Shown piece after piece: positions 1-5,070 of a stretch of DNA of 5,070 bases. The notes under the pieces were generated by a model, which did not search any database, was not told the origin of the DNA, and worked only from the letters and a program-made list of their open reading frames with translations. This stretch comes from Dehalococcoidia bacterium (lineage in GTDB: Bacteria; Chloroflexota; Dehalococcoidia; GIF9; AB-539-J10): the NCBI GenBank assembly GCA_029859145.1, contig JAOUDT010000104.1:1-5070 (forward strand). The letters are read 5' to 3'. The stretch's first letter is position 1, and every line of letters begins with the position of its first letter. Made by a program: the position numbers and the translations under genes.

Positions 1-2259
1 TATTGGCGGGGACTTGGGGTGCCCGCTGACAAGATATTGCGATTCGGTGATGAAGATAACTTTTGGGGTCCTGTCGGCGATTCTGGTCCCTGTGGACCGT
101 GCAGCGAGATTCATTACGACCTTGGTCGAGAGTTCGGATGCGGCAAAGCTGAATGCAAGCCCAATTGCGACTGTGGTCGCTTCTCCGAGATATGGAACCT
201 GGTATTCACCCAATACAATCAAGACCCAGACGGACGACGCACCGCGTTGCCGAAACCAAACATCGATACAGGCATGGGACTGGAGAGGACTCTAGCTGCT
301 ATCCAGGGCAAGCCCTCCCCTTATGAAACAGATTTGTTTTTCCCTTTGATAGACCGGATTTGCCACCTATCCGGGAAAAACTACGGTCAGGATGAGAAAA
401 TCGACCGGGCCATTAGAATTGTGGCTGAACACTCACGTGGCATTGCCTTTCTCATCACCGATGGCGTAATCCCCTCCAACGAAGGTCGAGGGTATGTCCT
501 GCGGCGCATATTGAGACGGGCTTCGCTGTTCGGCAAGAAATTGGGACTGACTGGCCCTTTTCTTAATGAAATGGCTGACGTAGCCGTTAATACAATGGGT
601 CACATATATCCTGAGCTCGTTGCCAAACACAGCCGAATTACGAGTTTGGTCAAAGCCGAGCAAGAGAAATTCATTGCCAGTCTGGATACCGGCCTCGGCC
701 TGGTGGAAAGGTTCATTGGCGAAGCTTCAGTTCAGGGAAGAGCAGGGCTGACAAGCGAGGAAGTATTCAGGCTTTACGATACTTATGGTTTTCCACCGGA
801 GCTGACCGCAGAGATTGCCCGGGAAAACGGGCTCTCTACAGACTGGGAAGGTTTCCAGACTGAGATGGAGAAGCAGAAGGAGAGGGCCAGAGCAAGCCGA
901 AGGACTGCTACGGGCAGTGCTCAAATGAGAGGTAAAGGCGAGCTGAAGGTCAAGGCTACAGTCATATCTAAGCCAACAGGCTTTGTCGGCTATCAGAAAA
1001 ACAGCTCTAGGTCAAAGGTCCGGGATTTGATAGCTAATGAAAGCTCCGTGCCGAGTGTGGGTGAAGGTAGCGAAGTTGATGTGATACTGGACAAGACTCC
1101 GTTCTATGGTGAGATGGGTGGGCAAGTAGGCGACACCGGTGAGATCAGCAGCCAGAAAGGAAAGGTGGCGGTCACCAATACCTTCAGAGGCAGTCCTGAT
1201 ATTATGGTGCATAGGGGAAAAGTGGTCGAGGGCAGCATATCCAAGGGCGATGAAGTTGAAGCTGGAGTTGACGTCCCCCGCCGCCTGGATATCGCTCGCA
1301 ATCACACTGCGACCCACCTTCTTCAGGCTGCTTTAAGACAGATAGTAAGTAGAGATATTGAACAAAAAGGCTCATTGGTGGGGCCTGACAGGTTTAGATT
1401 TGACTTCTCCCACCTGCCTGCGATCTCAGAGGAAGAACTCGGGAAAATTCAGAGACAGGTTAACGAATGGATACGCCAGAACTTGAAAGTGAAGGCAAAG
1501 ACACTTCCTTGTGCGGAGGCTCTCGCTGCTGGGGCTATCGCTCTATTTGAAGAAAAGTATGGAGAAGAAGTTCGGATGTTGACAATCGGGGAGCCAGCGA
1601 TAAGCAACGAGCTGTGCGGCGGCACTCACGTCAAGTCAACCGGGGAGCTTGGCATATTTGTGATAACCAGTGAAAGCAGCATCGGCACAGGGCTGCATCG
1701 TATTGAAGCCATAACGGGAAGAGAAGCAGAGTCTGTAATTGAATCTCGGTCGGCTGTGTTGCGGCACATAGCCAGGGAAGTGGAAAGCTCACTCGAAGAA
1801 GTCCCAGACAAGGTGAAAGTATTGATTGGCGAGCTGGAAGCCGAACGTAGGAAGGGACTTTCGCTAGAGAGAGAACTGTCGCGCAAAGTAGTAGAGGATT
1901 TGCCCTCTCAGGCCGAGCAGGTGAGTGGGGTGACGGTTCTAGCTGCCAGGGTGCCAGCATTGACCATGCCTATCCTCAGGGAAATGGGCGATATATTGAG
2001 AGACAGGCTCGGGAGCGCTGTGGTTGTCTTGGCTACAGTCTACGGGGGTAGGCTCAGCTTCTTGGCTATGGTGACTCCTGACTTGGTGGCTAGGGGACTT
2101 CATGCTGGCGACATCATCAACGAGGTAGCCAGAATCACTGGCGGAGGCGGTGGTGGCAAGGCCGTCATGGCTCAAGCCGGTGGTAAGGATGCGAGTAAGA
2201 TTGAGGAAGCTTTGAAGTCAGCCAAAGGTATTATTGCCAGCCGAATCTCTTCGCGCTGA
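1..2259 (+). CDS. alaS: Alanyl-tRNA synthetase (AlaS), 5'-truncated by window edge
   Basis: Cytoplasmic class II synthetase that charges tRNA-Ala with alanine and hydrolyses mischarged Ser/Gly-tRNA-Ala. The frame is open from base 1 (YWRGLGVPADKILRFG...), giving 752 codons to the TGA at 2257; E. coli AlaS is about 876 residues, so roughly 130 N-terminal residues, including class II motif 1, lie outside the window. Counting from the Val codon at base 19 as residue 1: GDSGPCGPCSE at 20-30 and DTGMGLER (class II motif 3) at 83-90 belong to the catalytic core; the zinc-site editing domain has HTATH at 429-433 and CGGTH at 533-537, matching the four zinc/editing ligands of the family; residues 590-625 look helical/coiled; the C-Ala (DHHA1) domain ends with a glycine-rich run at 708-713 and AQAGGKD. 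An insert with four cysteines (41, 46, 50, 52; KPNCDCGRF) resembles that of many non-proteobacterial AlaS proteins. The GTG at 19 is an internal valine, not a start. No disruption is visible. Identity is very secure. Confidence 0.98.
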   Translation, partial: YWRGLGVPADKILRFGDEDNFWGPVGDSGPCGPCSEIHYDLGREFGCGKAECKPNCDCGRFSEIWNLVFTQYNQDPDGRRTALPKPNIDTGMGLERTLAAIQGKPSPYETDLFFPLIDRICHLSGKNYGQDEKIDRAIRIVAEHSRGIAFLITDGVIPSNEGRGYVLRRILRRASLFGKKLGLTGPFLNEMADVAVNTMGHIYPELVAKHSRITSLVKAEQEKFIASLDTGLGLVERFIGEASVQGRAGLTSEEVFRLYDTYGFPPELTAEIARENGLSTDWEGFQTEMEKQKERARASRRTATGSAQMRGKGELKVKATVISKPTGFVGYQKNSSRSKVRDLIANESSVPSVGEGSEVDVILDKTPFYGEMGGQVGDTGEISSQKGKVAVTNTFRGSPDIMVHRGKVVEGSISKGDEVEAGVDVPRRLDIARNHTATHLLQAALRQIVSRDIEQKGSLVGPDRFRFDFSHLPAISEEELGKIQRQVNEWIRQNLKVKAKTLPCAEALAAGAIALFEEKYGEEVRMLTIGEPAISNELCGGTHVKSTGELGIFVITSESSIGTGLHRIEAITGREAESVIESRSAVLRHIAREVESSLEEVPDKVKVLIGELEAERRKGLSLERELSRKVVEDLPSQAEQVSGVTVLAARVPALTMPILREMGDILRDRLGSAVVVLATVYGGRLSFLAMVTPDLVARGLHAGDIINEVARITGGGGGGKAVMAQAGGKDASKIEEALKSAKGIIASRISSR

Positions 2260-2304
2260 AGGAATTTGGGAAATCAAGAGATGAGAGAAGAAATGACAAA
2301 TGGT

Positions 2305-2323
2305 AAAGCTGGAAAGCGGCTTT
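2305..2323 (+). other. Hairpin in alaS-ruvX gap, possible weak terminator or attenuator
   Basis: AAAGCTG (2305-2311) can pair with CGGCTTT (2317-2323) through seven pairs, one of them G-U, closing a five-base GAAAG loop. It is followed only by a short T run (TTTT ending at 2324) and then GACTTT. The stem is short and the T tract poor, so termination would be inefficient at best; it could trim the alaS message or be incidental. It sits 45 bases downstream of the alaS stop and 46 bases before the ruvX start. Seen directly as base complementarity; function is inference. Confidence 0.25.
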
Positions 2324-2360
2324 TGACTTTCGATGTGAAATCTTTGATTAGATTGGTGAC

Positions 2361-2369
2361 GAGGGTGAG
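2361..2369 (+). promoter_or_regulatory. Ribosome binding site of ruvX
   Basis: GAGG at 2361-2364, within the purine-rich stretch GAGGGTGAG, lies five bases before the ATG at 2370. It supports this ATG, which also gives the expected family N-terminus (MRILGLDVGDTRTG) with the first catalytic Asp at residue 7. Confidence 0.7.
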
Positions 2370-2864
2370 ATGCGTATCTTGGGGCTAGATGTTGGGGATA
2401 CGAGAACGGGGGTGGCCATAAGTGATCCGCGGGAGATTTTGGCTACTCCGCTGACTGTCCTTGCTAGTAGAGACGAAAGTGCCCTGATAAAGGAAATTCT
2501 CGCGCTTGTGGGGCAGCACAACGTGGGGCGTGTTGTAGTTGGCTTGCCTCGCCGGCTAAGCGGTGACTTGGGGAAACAAGCTAATAAAGTGACGGCTTTC
2601 GCTGATAAATTGTCGGGGCAGGCAAAGAAAAGCAATCTTGACGATTTCGACGTACAGCTATGGGACGAACGACTTTCTACCAAAGCCGCCGAGCGTTTGA
2701 AGACAAAAGGCGGTGGCCAAGGAAATAGCCCGCGTTCCAAAGCGAAGAAAGGAGCCAGAAATCGCAACCGTGGTATCAAAGCCGAGGTGGATGCCATAGC
2801 GGCAGCTTTTATCCTCCAGGGTTTTCTGGATAGCCAGCATTTGGACAACGACGAGGAGTCCTAG
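2370..2864 (+). CDS. ruvX: RuvX/YqgF family putative pre-16S rRNA nuclease / Holliday junction resolvase-like protein
   Basis: Cytoplasmic RNase H-fold protein of the YqgF family, known for a role in 5' maturation of 16S rRNA and also described as a resolvase-like nuclease. The 164-residue product has the family motifs in order: LGLDVGDTRTGVAISD at 4-19 with Asp7, VVVGLPRRLSGDLG at 55-68, LWDERLST at 97-104 with Asp99-Glu100-Arg101, and KAEVDAIAAAFILQGFLD at 137-154 with Asp141. Asp7, Glu100 and Asp141 are the probable metal-binding acidic residues. It is longer than the usual roughly 140 residues (E. coli 138): the loop at 111-137, between the DER helix and the final helix, is expanded and very rich in Lys, Arg, Gly and Asn, and there is a short acidic tail (DNDEES). 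The gene follows alaS, a neighbourhood also seen in Firmicutes, and ends three bases before aroE. Family assignment is secure; which nuclease activity matters in this organism is not shown by the sequence. Confidence 0.95.
   Translation: MRILGLDVGDTRTGVAISDPREILATPLTVLASRDESALIKEILALVGQHNVGRVVVGLPRRLSGDLGKQANKVTAFADKLSGQAKKSNLDDFDVQLWDERLSTKAAERLKTKGGGQGNSPRSKAKKGARNRNRGIKAEVDAIAAAFILQGFLDSQHLDNDEES
2853..2858 (+). promoter_or_regulatory. Ribosome binding site of aroE
   Basis: GAGGAG inside the last codons of ruvX lies nine bases before the ATG at 2868. It supports this start and close translational linkage with ruvX, whose stop codon (TAG at 2862) lies between the site and the start. Confidence 0.65.
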
Positions 2865-2867
2865 GCG

Positions 2868-3755
2868 ATGCCCAGATACATAGGCCTTATCGGTTATCCT
2901 CTTAGGCACTCTGTTTCCCCTTATTTCCAGCAGGCGGCTCTGGACTATTACCAGCTTGATATTCGCTATGAGGCTTGGGAGACAACCCCAGCCGAGCTTC
3001 CAGACATAGTGAAGAATTTGATAAAAGCTCAGAATATTGGAGCTAATGTGACTGTGCCCTACAAAGAGGCGGTCCTACCGCTGTTGGATGAAGTTGATGA
3101 CCTGGCGAGTCGGATCGGTGCCGTCAACACTATAGTAAAAACGGGTGATAGACTTGTGGGTTTCAATACCGATGCCTATGGTTTCATGGAAGCGTTAGAC
3201 AGGGAAGGACACTTCAATCCTGAAGGGAAGAGGGTAGTCATGTTGGGCGCCGGCGGTGTGGCCAGGGCAGTGGGCCTTGTCTTGGTGCGCAATAAGGTGG
3301 CTTCACTAGCCATTACCGACGGTATCTTTGAGCGGGCTAGTGGATTGGCTGAAGACTTGGCCAGATATGTCAAACAGGCTGTAGCTAAGCCGAAGGATCG
3401 GGGGGCAAATATCAGCGCTTTTCAGTGGCAGGAGCTGAGTTCAGCCAAGACTCTTGAAAAGTGCGCTTTGATAGTTCACTGCACCACCATAGGAATGAAG
3501 GACAGTGCCCAAGAGGGACAGTCAGGTTTGAGCTTTGAGGTTATTCCCAAGGATGTCTTGGTTTGTGATGTGGTATATAACCCCTTGATGACACCGTTGC
3601 TAAAGCTGGCACAGAAAGCGGGAGCCAATATACTTGGTGGCCTGCCTATGTTAGTATATCAGGGAGCAGCTTCCTTCAAGCTATGGATAGGTAAAGAGGC
3701 GCCAGTCGACATAATGTTTGAAAGGGCCAGGGAAATGTTGACAGGAGGAAGATAG
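2868..3755 (+). CDS. aroE: Shikimate dehydrogenase (AroE)
   Basis: Catalyses reversible reduction of 3-dehydroshikimate to shikimate, the fourth step of the common aromatic pathway, in the cytoplasm. The 295-residue protein is near the usual 270-290. Substrate domain: GYPLRHSVSP at 9-18 with the shikimate-binding serines 15 and 17, ANVTVPYK at 59-66 with catalytic Lys66 (E. coli Lys65), GAVNT at 84-88, and FNTDAYGF at 99-106 with catalytic Asp102. Nucleotide domain: glycine-rich GAGGVARA at 127-134. The C-terminal part has DVVYNPLMTPLL at 234-245 and GGLPMLVYQGAASF at 257-270, the latter with the conserved Gln265. Oddities: the N-R-T/S motif after the second strand of the nucleotide fold, which contacts the 2'-phosphate of NADP, reads TDGIFERA (150-157), suggesting a different cofactor preference; and the usual NATS-type motif reads HCTTIGM (204-210). 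A somewhat long segment at 172-190 separates later strands. It starts three bases after ruvX and shares a base with sppA. Pathway partner aroC lies downstream. Confidence 0.96.
   Translation: MPRYIGLIGYPLRHSVSPYFQQAALDYYQLDIRYEAWETTPAELPDIVKNLIKAQNIGANVTVPYKEAVLPLLDEVDDLASRIGAVNTIVKTGDRLVGFNTDAYGFMEALDREGHFNPEGKRVVMLGAGGVARAVGLVLVRNKVASLAITDGIFERASGLAEDLARYVKQAVAKPKDRGANISAFQWQELSSAKTLEKCALIVHCTTIGMKDSAQEGQSGLSFEVIPKDVLVCDVVYNPLMTPLLKLAQKAGANILGGLPMLVYQGAASFKLWIGKEAPVDIMFERAREMLTGGR
3743..3749 (+). promoter_or_regulatory. Ribosome binding site deciding the GTG start of sppA
   Basis: AGGAGGA, a near-perfect Shine-Dalgarno sequence, lies inside the last codons of aroE, five bases before the GTG at 3755. 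The aroE stop (TAG) and the sppA start overlap as TAGTG. This strongly supports the GTG start and suggests translational coupling, with ribosomes ending aroE close to where they would start sppA. Confidence 0.85.
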
Positions 3756-4678
3756 TGAAACGAAAGGCAATCATTGTCGCTTTGTGTGTTTTGGCAGTAG
3801 TTGCTGCCATACTGATTCCGGTTCTGTTGCTTCCGAGCCAGACAATGGACAAGATTGTTGTGGTCCCGCTGACCGGGAGCATTACCACCGGGGATTCCGC
3901 GTCGTCCTCTGGCTCAACCATTACGCCGGGACTGGTAAGGAATTACCTGGCTAAAGCGGAGAGCGACAAGGCGGTCAAGGCGATCGTTTTCCGGATCGAC
4001 AGCTCTGGTGGTGAGATAGAGCCGTGCCAGGAAATCTTGTTGGAGATAGAAAGAACTAAAGAGACAAAAACGATTGTGGTGAGTATGGGAGGCACGGCTG
4101 CGTCAGGTGGCTACTATATTTCAACTCCAGCGGACAAGATTGTTGCTTTGCCAACCACGCAGACGGGGAGCATCGGGGTTATTTCTTCCGCAGTGAACAT
4201 CAAGGGACTCCTGGAGAAGCTAGGTATTGAGGTAGAAATCTTCAAGGGTGGCAAGTATAAGGACATGTACTGGGGATTTAGAGAATTGACGCCGGAAGAA
4301 GAGGAAATCATGCAGGAAATGGTTGACGAGTATTATGAGCAGTTTATTGATGTGGTGGCTGAACGGAGAGGACTCAGCGAAGAAGCAGTCAGAGAACTGG
4401 CTACAGGTCAGCTTTATAGTGGTACCAAAGCCAAAGAGTTGGGTTTGGTTGATGAACTGGGTGACCTGGATACAGCCATAGATCTGGCGCTCCAACTGGC
4501 TGGCATCGAAACTGCGCTGGTGGAATACTACAAACCGCCCAGACTGACGCTATGGTCGCTGTTGGGACTTGTCGATGCCATAAAGGCCAGGATATCCGGC
4601 CTGAGTGCAGAAGATACGGTTCTGCTGGAAATCCTAAACCATAACTATCCACAGCCCTTATTCCTGTATCAAAGCTAG
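3755..4678 (+). CDS. sppA: Signal peptide peptidase SppA, short 36K-type serine protease (family S49)
   Basis: Membrane-anchored serine protease that degrades leftover signal peptides; a Ser-Lys dyad enzyme. The 307-residue product is the short single-domain form, like Bacillus SppA (335), not the doubled E. coli form (618). A basic start (MKRK) is followed by one hydrophobic segment at about 5-27, giving an N-in anchor with the protease domain outside the membrane. A Ser/Thr/Gly linker occupies about 42-56. The first core motif is FRIDSSGGEIEP at 79-90, where the family usually has N-S-P-G-G. The nucleophile is Ser117 in GTAASGGYYIS (113-123), then TGSIGVI at 137-143, and the general base is Lys169 in GGKYKD (165-170); the 52-residue Ser-Lys spacing equals that of B. 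subtilis SppA (Ser147/Lys199). The C-terminal half has YSGTKAKELGLVDELG at 221-236. The tail PLFLYQS resembles the hydrophobic C-terminus of the Bacillus enzyme. It begins at a GTG overlapping the aroE stop by one base. Identity is very likely; the cellular substrate is not shown. Confidence 0.94.
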   Translation: MKRKAIIVALCVLAVVAAILIPVLLLPSQTMDKIVVVPLTGSITTGDSASSSGSTITPGLVRNYLAKAESDKAVKAIVFRIDSSGGEIEPCQEILLEIERTKETKTIVVSMGGTAASGGYYISTPADKIVALPTTQTGSIGVISSAVNIKGLLEKLGIEVEIFKGGKYKDMYWGFRELTPEEEEIMQEMVDEYYEQFIDVVAERRGLSEEAVRELATGQLYSGTKAKELGLVDELGDLDTAIDLALQLAGIETALVEYYKPPRLTLWSLLGLVDAIKARISGLSAEDTVLLEILNHNYPQPLFLYQS

Positions 4679-4709
4679 TTAAATTCAGAAGATATTAATA
4701 TTCTTGGGT

Positions 4710-4742
4710 ACCCGGTTGAATCCACGGTTGAGTTCATCGGGT
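4710..4742 (+). other. Imperfect inverted repeat in sppA-aroC gap
   Basis: ACCCG (4710-4714) can pair with CGGGT (4738-4742), extended by a G-U pair (4715/4737), a one-base bulge, and TGAA (4717-4720) with TTCA (4733-4736), leaving a 12-base loop. No T tract follows, so it is not a standard intrinsic terminator. It also contains two copies of CGGTTGA (4713-4719 and 4725-4731). It could be an mRNA structure or a binding site, or chance. Confidence 0.25.
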
Positions 4743-4766
4743 TACTCAAAGAAGCCCAGTACTTTT

Positions 4767-4771
4767 GGGGG
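4767..4771 (+). promoter_or_regulatory. Weak ribosome binding site of aroC
   Basis: GGGGG lies eight bases before the GTG at 4780. It is an imperfect match to the usual AGGAGG, and is the only purine-rich stretch near the start. The stretch CTCAAAG (4745-4751) could pair with CTTT-TGGG (4762-4769, one T bulged), partly hiding the site. Confidence 0.4.
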
Positions 4772-4779
4772 TTAATGCA

Positions 4780-5070
4780 GTGGGACAATTTCGTTTTCTT
4801 ACCGCCGGAGAATCCCATGGAAAGGGCTTGGTGGCCATATCTGAAGGGATGGTAGCTGACCTTCGTTTGGAAGAACGCTACATCACTAGAGAACTTAAGC
4901 GCCGCCAGCAGGGCTACGGGCGGGGTCCCCGCATGAAGATTGAAGATGATAAGGTGGAAATCATAGCCGGCGTTCGATATGGGCTGACCACAGGCAGCCC
5001 GATCGCACTGTTTATCACCAACCGGGATTGGCAAAACTGGCAGGAGGAGTTAAGCGTTTGGCCGGTGGGC
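4780..5070 (+). CDS. aroC: Chorismate synthase (AroC), 3'-truncated by window edge
   Basis: Flavin-dependent lyase that converts 5-enolpyruvylshikimate-3-phosphate to chorismate, the last common step of aromatic biosynthesis; it needs reduced FMN although the reaction has no net redox change. Only 97 codons are in the window, about a quarter of the family's 360-390 residues, and the frame is open to the edge. The N-terminus MGQFRFLTAGESHGKGL contains the GESHG signature (10-14, with active-site His13), followed by RRQQGYGRGPRM at 41-52, the conserved arginine/glycine-rich signature, then VEIIAGVRYGLTTGSPIAL at 59-77 and NRDWQNW at 81-87. The GTG at 4780 is chosen because it places the standard short leader before GESHG; an in-frame TTG at 4765 is the only near alternative, since a TGA closes the frame at 4729. 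It lies 101 bases after sppA and in the same direction; it works downstream of AroE in one pathway. Confidence 0.96.
   Translation, partial: MGQFRFLTAGESHGKGLVAISEGMVADLRLEERYITRELKRRQQGYGRGPRMKIEDDKVEIIAGVRYGLTTGSPIALFITNRDWQNWQEELSVWPVG

Noticed and set aside
19..21. GTG at base 19 as the start of alaS
   Set aside because: The frame is open upstream to base 1 and the upstream residues fit AlaS; the family needs about 130 further N-terminal residues.
1631..1960. 109-codon and 86-codon minus-strand ORFs opposite the alaS C-terminal region
   Set aside because: They are antisense to the AlaS editing and C-Ala coding region, mutually overlapping in different frames, with biased low-information composition.
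2323..2354. Possible promoter for ruvX with TTGACT at 2323-2328
   Set aside because: TTGACT is a good -35 match, but no reasonable -10 lies 16-18 bases downstream; the best hexamers (TTTGAT 2343, TAGATT 2349) have spacers of about 14 and 20.
2339..2354. Small inverted repeat AATCT/AGATT just before the ruvX ribosome binding site
   Set aside because: Only five AT-rich pairs with a six-base loop; too weak to claim a structure.
2348..2848. 166-codon ORF on the minus strand opposite ruvX
   Set aside because: It is fully antisense to a gene with all RuvX family motifs; its Ser/Pro/Arg-rich composition is typical of a shadow frame.
4684..4706. AT-rich near-palindrome around TATTAATA after sppA, considered as a terminator or -10 element
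   Set aside because: The perfect core is 10 bases and wholly A/T, flanked by mismatches; no T tract and no convincing -35 sequence accompany it.
4765..4767. In-frame TTG as an alternative aroC start
   Set aside because: It would add five residues not usual for the family and leaves no ribosome site at proper distance; the GTG at 4780 gives the standard N-terminus.
4675..5034. 119-codon ORF on the minus strand opposite the start of aroC
   Set aside because: It lies antisense to unmistakable chorismate synthase coding sequence (GESHG and GRGPRM motifs), has no recognisable domain, and is explained as a shadow of the real frame.
1..5070. Search for a novel defence, mobile or RNA-guided system
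   Set aside because: All sizeable stretches are explained by five well-known gene families; no direct-repeat arrays, transposase, reverse transcriptase, nuclease-effector or toxin-antitoxin signatures were visible on either strand.

Overview
This window is a stretch of bacterial housekeeping chromosome with five protein genes, all on the + strand: alaS (3' part, running in from the left edge), ruvX/yqgF, aroE, sppA and aroC (5' part, running off the right edge). I see no rRNA, tRNA, CRISPR array, insertion sequence, phage or toxin-antitoxin signature. Coding density is high, the largest gap is 110 bases, and base composition looks even throughout, so nothing suggests recent transfer.

Layout: codons 1-752 of the window are the C-terminal six-sevenths or so of alanyl-tRNA synthetase, with most of the aminoacylation core and the complete editing and C-Ala domains. 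After a 110-base gap containing a small hairpin and a short overlapping ORF comes ruvX (Holliday-junction-resolvase-like RNase H fold). aroE (shikimate dehydrogenase) follows after 3 bases. sppA (membrane-anchored signal peptide peptidase) overlaps aroE by one base at a TAGTG junction. After a 101-base gap with imperfect hairpins and a repeated heptamer, the first 97 codons of aroC (chorismate synthase) begin at a GTG. The spacing suggests a ruvX-aroE-sppA transcription unit, possibly continuous with alaS and aroC. AroE and AroC act in the same pathway (shikimate to chorismate); SppA is a membrane protease with no obvious metabolic link to them.

Organism: mid-GC bacterium using good Shine-Dalgarno sequences, with GTG starts for two of the four visible starts. 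The cysteine-containing insert in AlaS, the clustering of aro genes and the form of AroC would fit Chloroflexota (Dehalococcoidia-like) or a deep Firmicutes-type lineage; this is a weak inference from general impression, not a database result.

I did not find a new biological system here. The most interesting points are small: an AroE whose NADP-binding N-R-T motif is replaced by an Asp-containing sequence, suggesting a switch toward NAD; a lysine/arginine-rich insertion near the active site of RuvX; sppA translationally linked to aroE inside an aro cluster; and possible RNA structures in the two intergenic gaps.
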